Source: Akkermansiaceae bacterium
GTDB taxonomy: Bacteria > Verrucomicrobiota > Verrucomicrobiia > Verrucomicrobiales > Akkermansiaceae
DNA length: 64,000 bases
Assembly (NCBI GenBank): GCA_024233115.1
Contig: JACKQB010000004.1
Coordinates: 372,001-436,000, forward strand
Direction of reading: 5' to 3'
Shown here: piece after piece, positions 33,301 through 40,784 of the stretch
Layout: each line of letters opens with the position of its first letter
Numbering within the stretch: position 1 is the first letter of the stretch
The notes under the pieces: model-generated
The model's database searches: none
What the model was told of the DNA's origin: nothing
What the model saw: the letters and a program-made list of their open reading frames with translations, nothing else
Made by a program: the position numbers and the translations under genes

Positions 33301-35720
33301 CCCGAGCCCTCGGGGTTCGTGCCGTCGGTTGTGTAGTAAACGTAGTTGATGTAGCCAACGAGGCCGGTGTTGGACTTCGACCAGAAGGTAATGTTTCCAC
33401 CCGACTCGTCGTAGTGTTTAGGAGTGCCGGATGGCGGTGTGTGAACAAATTGCGTGGGGTCGTGGAACAGGAATGCCACGGTATCCGCCGGGATCGGATT
33501 CGTTCCACCGCCATCGGTCACCGTCACGGTGCCACTACCCACCGTGGTTGCATAGGTTTCAGCCCCAGCCGAGCCAAGCGTGCATCTCGCGGTATCGACG
33601 GCGGCAAACTTCTCCGGCCCCTGCCTTCTAACAAATCCAGGTTGTTCGTAACCCATAAACACATCCGTACTCACCGCCGGCGGGTTATCGCGGTAACCGG
33701 GGTCCGTGTTTCCTCCGGGACGTGTGCCGTTGAGATCCACGCCGCCATCCAGGCGAAGCATGATGTTTTCGGCCGAGCCATCTGCCCGCACAACGAATTT
33801 CAGGTCGCTGCCATTTGTGACCCGGGGGATATCAAGGCTGTAGCTGTAGTCGGTGCCATCGGCATCGGCGACGCCGTAGGGGTTGAAACCGGGGTCGCCA
33901 TCGGGGCCGTCGCGCCTTTCCACGGTGATGGTATCGACAGGTTGATCATTCTGATAGATTTGCACCGGCTGGCCGCCGATGTTTGCCCAGTTGTTTGCCG
34001 GCTCGGGCGTGCGCCATGAAAAAACAAAGTATCCGCCGGGAGGGACGATCACACTACCGAGGTTTGAAGCGTAGGTATAAAATCCTGCCAGGCCGGGGCC
34101 ACTGGCGTATTGATAGAGATAGGCATCGGTCCCCCCACCAATCGCCGGATACGATGTAGAAAACCCACGCGCCTGACCCGAGGAAAAATTGTCATTAAAC
34201 AGAAACAGCCCCGTGACACCATCGGCATCGGTCATGCCGCCGTTTTCACGTTTATCAATGCGCTCGTAGGCAACGAAGTCCGCGTCGCTCCAGCGGCCCG
34301 ATTGATAACCGCGGGCAAAGTGCTGGTGGATGTAGGCGAGGTTCGGAAGACGTGGATCGGCGTATTGGCCGAGGAAATTGGTATTGGCATGGCGTGGAAA
34401 GGCGCCACCGCTCTGGCTCAGGGTTTCCGCCTGGTAGTTGCCGTCGGTGTAAACCAGCGGCAGGCCGGTGCGGGTGAAGTAGAACGCGTGCTGCAGCTCG
34501 CGGCGCGACGCATACGAGTTGTCGTGGCTCTGGGCGTGCATCACCGAGACGCTGTCGGGAAAACCACCCCAGCCCGGCTGGTCGAAACCGTTGAGGCCGG
34601 CGGACGGGTTGCCGAGCCGGTTGTTGAACTCGTTGCGCAGGTCGTTGTCGACCAGACGCATCCCGGCGTCGATGTAGCCCTGGTATCCGGGAGGCTGGCC
34701 GAGGTGCTCGCCGAAGAGCATGGCGTCGTCGCGCGGCAGCTGGGTATTGAACACCGTGTCGCGGTGGTTCGCGTCCGAGAATCCGCGGGTGATGTTGAAC
34801 TGGCGCTGGATCTGGCCACTATAGCCGTAGTCCGAGGTATCCTTGTCGCCGCCGTAACTGGCCCCAAAAAACTGGTAGGGCGTGTGCTTGACCGCATCGA
34901 GCCTTAACCCGTCGGCCTTGGTGATATCCACCTGCCAGCGTGCAGCGCGGTAGAGCATTTCATTGACCTGCTCGGCGTAGAAATCCGGGTTGGTTGTTAG
35001 GTCCGTCAGGGTAATGCCGTTTCCCGGGCCAAAGCCGACGTAGGTGCCCTCGCTGTTGGCATGCCGTTGTCCCGCACCGCTCGGTTTATAACAATAGTAT
35101 TCCGGATTGCCAGGGTGGCGGACGAAGGTGATTTTCTTGATGCTGTTACCCTCGTTGCTTCCGAAGTTATTGTTCCAGTCGCCCGGCTCGGTGGCGATGT
35201 CGATGAGGTCGGACAGGCCGAGGTGCATCACCTGCCATTCGTCGCCCCAGCTGCGGGTATTGTCCCATTTCCTGTAGTTGCCCTCCTCGGTCACACGCAG
35301 GTGGAAGTCCTCGGGCACAAAACCCGGATACACATCGATGGGCACACCCGAGTTGTAACCCGGCACATCGAACGCATTGTGGTTCATCACATTGTCAAAG
35401 TACACCCGGATGCCGAAACGGTGCGCTACACGTACCATCTCCAGAAGGTCCTGTTGGGTGCCGTAGCGGGTGCTGATCGAGCCCCGCTGATCCTTGCCGC
35501 CGAGATCGAAACGGTCCCAGCAATCGTATCCCACCGAAAGCCCGCCGCTGGCCTTCGTCGGTGGCGGCACCCAGATCGATTCATAACCTGCCTCGGCGAG
35601 TTCCGGCATCTTGCGGGTGATCTCACGCCAGTTGGTATTAAAATACTGCAGCATCGCCTCGCCAAAACTTGAGGTCAGGCCGAGGAGAAAAAGGAGTGAT
35701 GATAAAAAAAATACGCGCAT
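27372..35720 (-). CDS. Giant secreted GH13 plus GH57-like alpha-glucan enzyme
   Basis: A 2,782-residue secreted protein. Signal peptide 1-20. GH13 barrel about 21-480: FDNVMNH (Asp109), GLRLDAVKH (Asp275, Lys278, His279), FGEHLG (Glu338) and QSHDN (His399-Asp400), so the catalytic set is complete. About 480-1310 are beta-sandwich modules. About 1315-1640 are thrombospondin-3-like Ca-binding repeats (DTDGDGLSDG type). About 1690-1940 resemble a DOMON/glucodextranase-C-like module. About 1955-2220 resemble a GH57/deacetylase-type barrel (KVIMLSHANHAL, DLLGTTYADH, FWSPERVVD). A C-terminal beta region and another DEDGLPDAWE repeat end the chain. It heads the amylase pair and stops in a TGATG overlap with the next GH13 gene. 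Confidence 0.8.
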   Translation of the reverse strand: MRVFFLSSLLFLLGLTSSFGEAMLQYFNTNWREITRKMPELAEAGYESIWVPPPTKASGGLSVGYDCWDRFDLGGKDQRGSISTRYGTQQDLLEMVRVAHRFGIRVYFDNVMNHNAFDVPGYNSGVPIDVYPGFVPEDFHLRVTEEGNYRKWDNTRSWGDEWQVMHLGLSDLIDIATEPGDWNNNFGSNEGNSIKKITFVRHPGNPEYYCYKPSGAGQRHANSEGTYVGFGPGNGITLTDLTTNPDFYAEQVNEMLYRAARWQVDITKADGLRLDAVKHTPYQFFGASYGGDKDTSDYGYSGQIQRQFNITRGFSDANHRDTVFNTQLPRDDAMLFGEHLGQPPGYQGYIDAGMRLVDNDLRNEFNNRLGNPSAGLNGFDQPGWGGFPDSVSVMHAQSHDNSYASRRELQHAFYFTRTGLPLVYTDGNYQAETLSQSGGAFPRHANTNFLGQYADPRLPNLAYIHQHFARGYQSGRWSDADFVAYERIDKRENGGMTDADGVTGLFLFNDNFSSGQARGFSTSYPAIGGGTDAYLYQYASGPGLAGFYTYASNLGSVIVPPGGYFVFSWRTPEPANNWANIGGQPVQIYQNDQPVDTITVERRDGPDGDPGFNPYGVADADGTDYSYSLDIPRVTNGSDLKFVVRADGSAENIMLRLDGGVDLNGTRPGGNTDPGYRDNPPAVSTDVFMGYEQPGFVRRQGPEKFAAVDTARCTLGSAGAETYATTVGSGTVTVTDGGGTNPIPADTVAFLFHDPTQFVHTPPSGTPKHYDESGGNITFWSKSNTGLVGYINYVYYTTDGTNPEGSGGDPVGTTQVATMNWSHDADGGSWFTTSIPSAGIVNLRYKLSSVRTSDGTNSLASVFPTGAGQVDQKLNMMTVFEIDHFNATTATVYPHNDYGVAETGLEEGFHILRGRAFLKRDGKASLYNTFQQTFYYDAQRPTGEVVFPAENDTLADQSYGVVVRTDSSVDEVWFFIDDGTGPNDDVQTGTSNGNGVGKWVQASEVIPSATITSSYPKEWRFNYTNIPSGNIASRIQVRFVEKSSADSPAFTGTVSTADDTANWYTTITRNVVANGPDTRMFIAFPSADEDVVGENYTMKAYFSKSIGDGKSDQELIDEFLITIASRVSGSTEGAVAQDRAQYSIIRNETADYHALAYNLPNLYNGQVGFIHHINVTHTRGGVMLKADRRVKAEVVETTFLSITTPPAFDSDGKPYEVLLPAVASPTASQRSTPIRIETDADVVELDIVWEHGTGTLSAPTVQVSGGKKLWDYVWSGIDEGAYRFRVDARKIAAGPVLASQRRDVSVIFRQILPEDPNDTDDDDDGLLDVNETTPAALPATNSETWTNGQVHVWRVYGRSNPVTPDSDGDLLPDALEVGWSGVPSGQVGEAFADTGYGPDNTGAGNQKFDWEDANSNGVHDAGETSEPFTDADADSVFDYGTIVSRDTDGDGTPNFKADLDPPYFNTVPDNWNLPNYNFNRGRTEQIHGSMTDPQNPDSDGDGILDGVEDGYNPDWASALNLTIRVHNGWVDGDGNTLDRNDGGKVWPNGKMDLGETWLETDPNNPDTDGDGLSDGYGEDKDYDGLITGDTNRNRIYDAGEVWSETDPLSKDTDGDGLLDGWEVQNGLDPLDNGTDNLGTAAVNDGDPLQGAGGDPDNDTFTNAQEQTSGSKPLVSDAAAVLPANSITIGPGDAVTVGNTVNGREFDGWTCDDLVAFDEREGEGGNNQSGDVNIAGDGFDTSRDIVAFYARDGGADGNYYFRLDFYDLQPFAEEGNLDTYVVIDTGNTASGEAALPDQVDILTEMKWEVVAACYKGNTGRVYVDTNPAVNTTAVNQDLTATGVQVRDQNAVNGFGSAYFNSDLDAMEFSISRQALIDAGWNGVSKLRFQVYTTRDGTQNDGTGAGDMGGRNDIRDTIYDDWLAEDYWSSQDYIASNGKLTSYMQADGNGRYPDQCKKAKVIMLSHANHALRPGSQTQQKINSGFSTGWHRSLDAHEAFGVPLTLHITPTLASAVQWASVDQAAGKPWLDGPSFNARIAAMAQTGGIDLLGTTYADHMPSYFSTAYNLDNVLLAGETMERIYAAAPSTSVFWSPERVVDADVLGKVSSMGYSYTFIDQMRHFFKWQGRNTAISDDGYRLNTYHGVKCFLINDSASTYRYQTMNNGLPAPLRNLYQRKAQSGVQDQVVVIYHHWDEMADVANANAYDTNLRWLANKPWIQIVTPDQIASGQIDVTRDGVGDTWFSIDRGSPAIAKTSHDWLDHATQEDYDEWYNGGAREEGILNKVFEIRPGSPVAQPFGMQTLNDGKMADLAWDQVDLLAAPTSRLGKLARATAHSATALTAFHQQQNNDTSKYSTGAYIWVDSDYNSLTGFSKHSQSQMRFAALYKQVELWAASPPATAAAIAQDVDLDGVNEYILKNDRVFAVFEATGGRLTAAWARDVTLGEVYQIVGNHPAYSGSETEFEGDSVLTGSDINAYRTSGFKDWFASGPETNAYVNDLYTVAVSGTNGWAFTSSDGKVAKTISLSDGSNKLSAAYNLTGGVSKLYVRFGMSPHLDDLLVHGQRHLAPASDNGSRVVVSSSTLNETVNAAVHYTSAAYVASASDKQGPAFLPDTINMRNQAQTEQVELESTATNFTLDLELSAVCADCDEDGLPDAWESANSLDPGDNGTVNVDNGGSGDPDHDGLDNTTEHLLGLNPQVADTHLFPKLWAIVNADSSVTLDFPTIADRRYRLWWSDNLSTWNRLGADILTLGETPNPHRQVDDASQAPITETHRFYRLEIMLP

Positions 35721-35828
35721 AAATTCGATGAGGGTTCCAAAGTTAAAGAGCTCCTACAAACTCGCCTTGCAAAGGCCCGCCGCAAGTCGAAACTCACAGC
35801 TCAACCAAAGGCGGCAAAGGTGTTTCCG

Positions 35829-37478
35829 CTACTTCGGTTTTTGAGGCAGCACTGCACTCCAAGTGAGGCCCAGGCGTAACTCGTCAAAGCGAACAGAGAA
35901 GTTTCCGGAGTCACTGCCTGAGCGCATCATGATCCGATCAAAATCCGGCGCATTCTGGTAGCGCCTCTGGGGTTGGATGTTTTTTTCCTCAACAGCCAAC
36001 GGCGGATCGACGAAGACGTCAGTCAGAAACCGTGTCTGGTCGATGCGGATCACAAACAGGTGAACCTCCGAATCGGTGGGGATGGCAAATACATCCTCCT
36101 CGTCACTCTCGGCATAACGCGCGCCATAGGAATCAGCAACGCTGAGTTCACCGGTGAAAAACTGTTCCCGGTGTTCACCCAGGTAGAGCAGCAGTCCGGA
36201 GAAGGGGCGGCTGAGGTCCTTGTCAGGCTGCTGCATCAGGAAGCTGATGTATATGATGCCGTCTTTGGGCAGCTCCTTGTCGTCGAGCACGATGGCCGCA
36301 CCAACATCCTTTTCACCGGTCGTCTGCAAGCAACCGCCGGTGGTCAGTAGTGATTTGCCGTTTCGGTTGTAAACCAGCCCGTCCGAGAGCAAGGTGCCGT
36401 TTCCTGTCCAGTGGGCGATTTTCCCCGTGCCCCGGTAGTTGTTTTTTCCCAGGGGGATGGAGACTTCGCCCCCGGTATAACCTGCAAAGGAGTCGTAAAC
36501 CCGCAACAATTCCGGAGTGGAGCCAGGGTCGCCGGCATTGGTCCCGTAGTGCGCTTCCACCAGGTCGACGACCTGGTCGCCGTCGGCATCTTCGAGGTTG
36601 GGGTTGATGGGGATTTTCAGTCTGCGGGCGAGGAACTCAGTGTCTAACATTCTCCCGTTTTTCAGGATCGCAGCCTGTTCACCGCCGATGAGGATGTCCT
36701 TGGCACTCTCGCCGGCCCGCGCCTTGACCAGGCCTTCGAGAACGTGGATCTCGGTGCCGGCATCGGTGCCGCTGGCGGTGACAAAGCGGGTGCCGAGGTC
36801 AACAATCTCACCCTCATCAGTATCGATGGCAAAGCCGTGTGCATACTCGGGGGCATAGGTCTGCACCCGGCCACTGTGGAGGAACACATGTTCCGGTCCG
36901 TCGATCCTGAGTTGTGCCGGACCATTGACTTCAAGCCGCGCCCCGCCGCGCATGGCGATGCCGATTTTTGAGTCCGGGGGCACGATCACCTCACCGGTCT
37001 GCAATGGTTTTCCAATCCGCAGACCCGCCGCATCCGCGATCTTGTCGGAATCCGTGATAGTGGCCACGTGGGTAGCCATTTCCGCGACTGGTGTTACCGG
37101 CACCGATTGCCGACCGAGGAAATAGGAAAGTCCAACGAGCAGGGCGACACAGGCTGCGACTGCGACACTGACCTTGGCAAAACTTCCCTGGCGTTTGTTC
37201 GTCAGGACGGGCTGGGCCACCATCGGCGTTGGGGCGGGTATCTGTCGTGCGGGAACTGGATTTACCTGGGGTGCCGCTGAAACTAACAGACCGTCCTTCA
37301 TTTCCAGAGCCGTCTCGGTAAGCAGGGTGTCGAGATAGCCGTCCATGTGTTCTGGCGACTGCTCGAGCAGCTGTTGAAAATCACGTAACTCCTGTTCGGA
37401 AACTGCGTTGTTTCCGATCCGGTCGATCCAGTCCTGCCAGTCGGGGCCTGGGTGGGGGTGTTGTGAGTGATGGTCCAT
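35829..37478 (-). CDS. FecR-domain anti-sigma-like transmembrane protein
   Basis: A 549-residue regulator. The cytoplasmic N-terminus (about 1-95) contains WQDWIDRIGNNAVSEQELRDFQQLLEQ, the anti-sigma-type helix bundle of FecR proteins. A transmembrane helix lies at about 101-122 (VSVAVAACVALLVGLSYFLG). The FecR domain (about 130-265) has GARLEVNGPAQLRIDG and GEIVDLGTRFVTASG. A Ca-binding-like EDADGDQVVDLVEAHYGTN element and a C-terminal beta-sandwich resembling a LamG-type lectin domain complete it. It follows the ECF sigma gene by 57 bases; together they probably sense a glycan and control the amylase and laminarinase genes downstream. Confidence 0.85.
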   Translation of the reverse strand: MDHHSQHPHPGPDWQDWIDRIGNNAVSEQELRDFQQLLEQSPEHMDGYLDTLLTETALEMKDGLLVSAAPQVNPVPARQIPAPTPMVAQPVLTNKRQGSFAKVSVAVAACVALLVGLSYFLGRQSVPVTPVAEMATHVATITDSDKIADAAGLRIGKPLQTGEVIVPPDSKIGIAMRGGARLEVNGPAQLRIDGPEHVFLHSGRVQTYAPEYAHGFAIDTDEGEIVDLGTRFVTASGTDAGTEIHVLEGLVKARAGESAKDILIGGEQAAILKNGRMLDTEFLARRLKIPINPNLEDADGDQVVDLVEAHYGTNAGDPGSTPELLRVYDSFAGYTGGEVSIPLGKNNYRGTGKIAHWTGNGTLLSDGLVYNRNGKSLLTTGGCLQTTGEKDVGAAIVLDDKELPKDGIIYISFLMQQPDKDLSRPFSGLLLYLGEHREQFFTGELSVADSYGARYAESDEEDVFAIPTDSEVHLFVIRIDQTRFLTDVFVDPPLAVEEKNIQPQRRYQNAPDFDRIMMRSGSDSGNFSVRFDELRLGLTWSAVLPQKPK

Positions 37479-37535
37479 GAAGGTCGTTACTAGTGGGTAT
37501 ACCGACCCCGCGCCGATAGGTTACGCGTTTTCATC

Positions 37536-38105
37536 CTAGATCGGAGGATTTTTTCCGCGCCGGACGCGCTGCAGGATGCATTGCTTGAGCTGTTTGCGGG
37601 CGCGGAAGAGTTTCTGTTTCAGCGCCCCCACGCTGGTCTGCATGTGGATGGCGGTGGTATCGAGCGGGGTGCGTTGCTGGTAGCGACTGTCAACCAGCTG
37701 CTGCACGTCCTGCGGGAGAAGCTGGATGCAGTGCCGCAAGGCGTCCAGCCACGGCTCGACATCGTCTGATTTTTCCTCCGCCTTGTCGGCAAGCGATTCC
37801 AGCAGCCCGGTGTCGAGAGTGGTCCACTGCTGCTTTTTGTAACGGCTGAGGTACGAAAGGCATTCGAAGCGTGCGATGGTAAAGGCCCACGCCTTGAAGT
37901 TGGTACCGTGCTCGTAGGCGTCCTTTTTCCGGTACAGCACGATGTTGACATCCTGAAGTGTGTCGCGGGCGTCGTCGGGATTAAAAACCATCGACCGGAT
38001 AAAGAAATAGATCCTCTGCTGGTGCTCCGCCACCAAGCGGTCAAACGCCGCATCCTCCGGTGCGTCGCGTGATGGTGGTGGTGGATTCTCGTGGGGCATG
38101 GACAT
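37536..38105 (-). CDS. ECF sigma factor of the FecR pair
   Basis: A 189-residue sigma-70 family factor from the ATG at 38105; a second ATG at 38099 is equally likely, and the frame upstream is not coding-like. Region 2: HQQRIYFFIRSMVFNPDDARDTLQDV and FKAWAFTIARFECLSYLSRYKK. Region 4: LLPQDVQQLVDSRYQQRTPLDTTAIHM then SVGALKQKLFRARKQLKQCI. The family matches the Rhodopirellula/Verrucomicrobium ECF group. It heads the minus-strand run with the FecR protein, amylases, PEP-CTERM and GH16 genes, so it likely drives an inducible glucan locus. Confidence 0.88.
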   Translation of the reverse strand: MSMPHENPPPPSRDAPEDAAFDRLVAEHQQRIYFFIRSMVFNPDDARDTLQDVNIVLYRKKDAYEHGTNFKAWAFTIARFECLSYLSRYKKQQWTTLDTGLLESLADKAEEKSDDVEPWLDALRHCIQLLPQDVQQLVDSRYQQRTPLDTTAIHMQTSVGALKQKLFRARKQLKQCILQRVRRGKNPPI

Positions 38106-38202
38106 GTCCGTGTCCGTCACTACAAACCCAACCGAACGATCCCACAAGGAGATAATACCAAAGATCGTGTTCTCCCCTGTGTCGTGAAGGGTTGCAGTAC
38201 AC

Positions 38203-38239
38203 AAAAAACCGGCTTCCTCAGGTCGTGAAGAAGCCGGTT
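38203..38239 (-). terminator. Intrinsic terminator after 38264 PEP-CTERM gene
   Basis: Perfect 10-base stem AACCGGCTTC/GAAGCCGGTT with a 13-base loop, followed on the minus strand by TTTT and GT. It separates the PEP-CTERM gene from the ECF sigma gene. Confidence 0.85.
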
Positions 38240-38263
38240 TGTTAAGGTTGTTTGTGGGGTCGG

Positions 38264-38857
38264 TTACTTGCGACGGCGCAGGACCAAGGCAAGACCACCA
38301 AGGCCAAGCAGGGCTGTAGTGGATGGTTCTGGGACTACCGCGAATGTAGCGTTGTAATTGGCCCCACCGTTATTGTCCCAAACAGAACCAATATTATTGG
38401 GTTTTCCCTCCACCCAGACGGCAAGGTTGTAATTACCGTTCGTGAGACCGTGAGCAGCTATAAGATCAACTGATTTGTCAGTAGTGTTAGCACCATTGAC
38501 GTCGGTTCCCCACTGATCATTCGGCGCAGTATAGAATTGGAAGTCAAAGGCAATCGTGCCTGTGGCTGTCGCGTCTCCGGATATACTATAGTGCATCGTG
38601 ATGTATTGCACACCATTGCCCTCGGACCAAAGCCCGGTTTGACCACCAAGCCAGAGCGATGTTTGAAAGTCCCCAAGGTCGGCACCATTGAGGCTTTGAG
38701 CCTGTGCGCCGCCATTGAGGTTATACCAAGTAGCATCCACTCCTGCAGTCGTGGTAGAAACGTAAGCATAGCCATTAAAGATCGTGGCTGCTGAGGCGTG
38801 TGTTCCGAGGATAGTTAGAACACAACCAGAGGTCATTAGTAACTGGCGAATTTTCAT
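38264..38857 (-). CDS. PEP-CTERM sorting-domain protein
   Basis: A 197-residue secreted protein with a signal peptide (MKIRQLLMTSGCVLTILGTHA) and a C-terminal PEP-CTERM signal, VPEPSTTALLGLGGLALVL then RRRK. The mature part is rich in Gly, Asn, Thr and aromatic residues and probably folds as a beta-sandwich; no catalytic motif is visible. A strong terminator lies just downstream and a motif shared with another PEP-CTERM gene lies about 70 bases upstream of the start, so it is likely transcribed alone. Confidence 0.85.
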   Translation of the reverse strand: MKIRQLLMTSGCVLTILGTHASAATIFNGYAYVSTTTAGVDATWYNLNGGAQAQSLNGADLGDFQTSLWLGGQTGLWSEGNGVQYITMHYSISGDATATGTIAFDFQFYTAPNDQWGTDVNGANTTDKSVDLIAAHGLTNGNYNLAVWVEGKPNNIGSVWDNNGGANYNATFAVVPEPSTTALLGLGGLALVLRRRK

Positions 38858-38920
38858 ATATTATATGTCTGGATTGTTGGAATTTGATTGGTCGAAAGTG
38901 AAAACCTTCACATCTGACAT

Positions 38921-38939
38921 AGGCTTTACACTAATCGGG
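38921..38939 (-). promoter_or_regulatory. GGCTTTACACTAATCGGG motif upstream of PEP-CTERM gene
   Basis: About 70 bases before the 38857 start. It shares TACACTA and flanking bases with sites at 24348 and 43842. Confidence 0.35.
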
Positions 38940-39101
38940 TGGGCAGGTTACAGCTTTTTTTCCAAAAAAAACCTTAACCAATCCAAACCATCAAATCACC
39001 TTCTGCAATGCATTGAACCGCAGCTTTTGCAACCCTCGCCATGTAACACGTGGTGCGTGGGAAGATCGTTGTTCTTCCATTTTCCCAAATAGCCAGCTGG
39101 C

Positions 39102-39914
39102 TCAGGTGGCGATGGAGGGAATGAGGATTTCCTTGATCCACCGGCCGTCGTGGAGGGTGACTCCGTCGGGGTCGTCGACGGCTTGTGGCGCTTCGTCTTC
39201 ACAGATGATCCAGCCCCCGTAGTCCTGCTCACTGAGCCACCGGGTGATGCTGAAAAAATCGACTTTCCCCTCGCCCATCAGAGCGAATTCCGGATTGCCG
39301 TCCCAGTCCTTGTAATGGACGTGATTGATCAGACCGGAGTACTGCTTCATCTTGGCAAGCGGGTCCATACCGCCGTTGATGATGTGGCCCACGTCGGGAG
39401 TCCAGCCAGTCACCGAGCTATCCAGGCCTTCTAAAATAACGCTGTAGTCCTCCTCCGTCCGGTTCGTCGAGGTCTCGGGTGAGTTCGGGTGGAAACTGCA
39501 TGGCACACCGGCATCGGTGGCGCGACGTGACACGGCGTTGACATTGGCAACGAGGTTTTTGCGACGTTGTGCGAGGTCATGGCGACCCGTCGGCAGCTGC
39601 ACCGTACAAAGAAGGGCACCGGGAAAATGCTTGAGCAGCCCGATGGTTCTGGCGGCTTCGGCGGTTTCCTTCTCCGTTTCCTCGGGGTGGTTCCATTCCT
39701 GGACAAAGGCAATCGCCGCAAGCTCGATGCCATGTTCCTTGAGACAATCGGCCAGTTTCACCGGATCGGACAGATCGCCCATCCAGAAGTGCATCGGCTC
39801 GATTCCAACCATGCCGGCCCTGGCGGTGATTTCGATCATGTGACCAAGTTGATTATTCCAGTAGGAGCCCGACTCCTTCATGAACCAGGTGTAACACTCG
39901 TTGCCGAATTTCAT
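39102..39914 (-). CDS. Sugar phosphate isomerase/epimerase-like TIM barrel (third of three)
   Basis: A 270-residue protein from ATG 39914 of the xylose-isomerase-like TIM barrel superfamily (AP endonuclease 2 fold). Typical elements: GIEPMHFWMGD, the AGVPCSFHPNSPE strand with a metal-binding His, WTPDVGHIINGGMDP with Asp-x-x-His, INHVHYKDWDG, and GGWIICEDEAPQ with the last metal Glu. Likely a cytosolic sugar or cyclitol isomerase/epimerase. It starts ten bases after the stop of the preceding homologue, so it belongs to the operon of GH10 and two further TIM barrels. Confidence 0.85.
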   Translation of the reverse strand: MKFGNECYTWFMKESGSYWNNQLGHMIEITARAGMVGIEPMHFWMGDLSDPVKLADCLKEHGIELAAIAFVQEWNHPEETEKETAEAARTIGLLKHFPGALLCTVQLPTGRHDLAQRRKNLVANVNAVSRRATDAGVPCSFHPNSPETSTNRTEEDYSVILEGLDSSVTGWTPDVGHIINGGMDPLAKMKQYSGLINHVHYKDWDGNPEFALMGEGKVDFFSITRWLSEQDYGGWIICEDEAPQAVDDPDGVTLHDGRWIKEILIPSIAT

Positions 39915-39924
39915 ATTTCTGGAA

Positions 39925-40776
39925 TTATGCAACCTTGTGCTTCTCGATCATCGCCTTGGTGAAGGCGTAGCCATCGCGGCAAATATCCATGCGTGGATTG
40001 AACTCGCGCCAGACGTTGATGGCATTGGCAAAATCAACATCATCACGTGAAAATGCTTCGATATAATACCAGCCGTCATAGCCGGTTTTAGCGACCGAGC
40101 TGAAGACTTCGTCCCACGGAATATGGCCGGCGCCAGGGGTTCCTCGGTCGTTTTCACTGATATGCACATGGGTCATCACGGGTGCGATGTCAGCCACGGC
40201 ACCGGCAAAGGATTTTTCCTCGATGTTGGCGTGGTGGGAGTCAAACATCCCCCTCAAATGCGGGTGATCCACCATATCGACCAGTTTGCGGAGCTGGGCC
40301 ATGGTGTTGCAGAGATAACACTCGAAACGGTTCAGAGCCTCGGGCGTCAGGGTGATTCCTGCAGTGGCAGCATGTTCAGCGGCTTCACGGAGTACATCCG
40401 CGCTGCGTTTGTACTCATCCTCCTGGGGGAAATTACGCGAGAAGGTGGCAAAGGCCGAGTGAAACGGCCCGCAGATGTTTTTTCCTCCGGCGGCATGCAT
40501 GTTGTCGATGGCCTCCTTGATTTTGTCGAGCCCCGCCTGCCTGACCGAGGGGTCTTCGGAGATGGGGTTCTGGTCGGGTCCCAGGCCGAGGCAGCCGTTG
40601 ACCTCCATATCAATCGATTTCAGAAAATTCCCCAGCTCCACATATCCGGGCCGGTCGTCTTCGGCGAGAAAGACTTCAATGCCCTCGTAACCAATTGCCC
40701 TGAGTTCACCGATGTCTGCGTAGTGTTCATCTGTGATGTGGGTCGACCACAGATGCATGTTCATTCCGATTTTCAT
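39925..40776 (-). CDS. Sugar phosphate isomerase/epimerase-like TIM barrel (second of three)
   Basis: A 283-residue protein from ATG 40776 (MKIGMNMHLWSTHITDEHY). TIM barrel elements: GYEGIEVFLAED, the central EALNRFECYLCNT with a metal Glu, LRGMFDSHHANIEE with Asp and His, MTHVHISENDRGTPGAGHI, and GWYYIEAFS with Glu. The NDRGTPGAGHIPW motif is typical of D-psicose/D-tagatose 3-epimerase-like enzymes, so a ketose epimerase is the best guess. Eight bases separate it from the gene before it. Confidence 0.87.
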   Translation of the reverse strand: MKIGMNMHLWSTHITDEHYADIGELRAIGYEGIEVFLAEDDRPGYVELGNFLKSIDMEVNGCLGLGPDQNPISEDPSVRQAGLDKIKEAIDNMHAAGGKNICGPFHSAFATFSRNFPQEDEYKRSADVLREAAEHAATAGITLTPEALNRFECYLCNTMAQLRKLVDMVDHPHLRGMFDSHHANIEEKSFAGAVADIAPVMTHVHISENDRGTPGAGHIPWDEVFSSVAKTGYDGWYYIEAFSRDDVDFANAINVWREFNPRMDICRDGYAFTKAMIEKHKVA

Positions 40777-40784
40777 ATTCTTTT

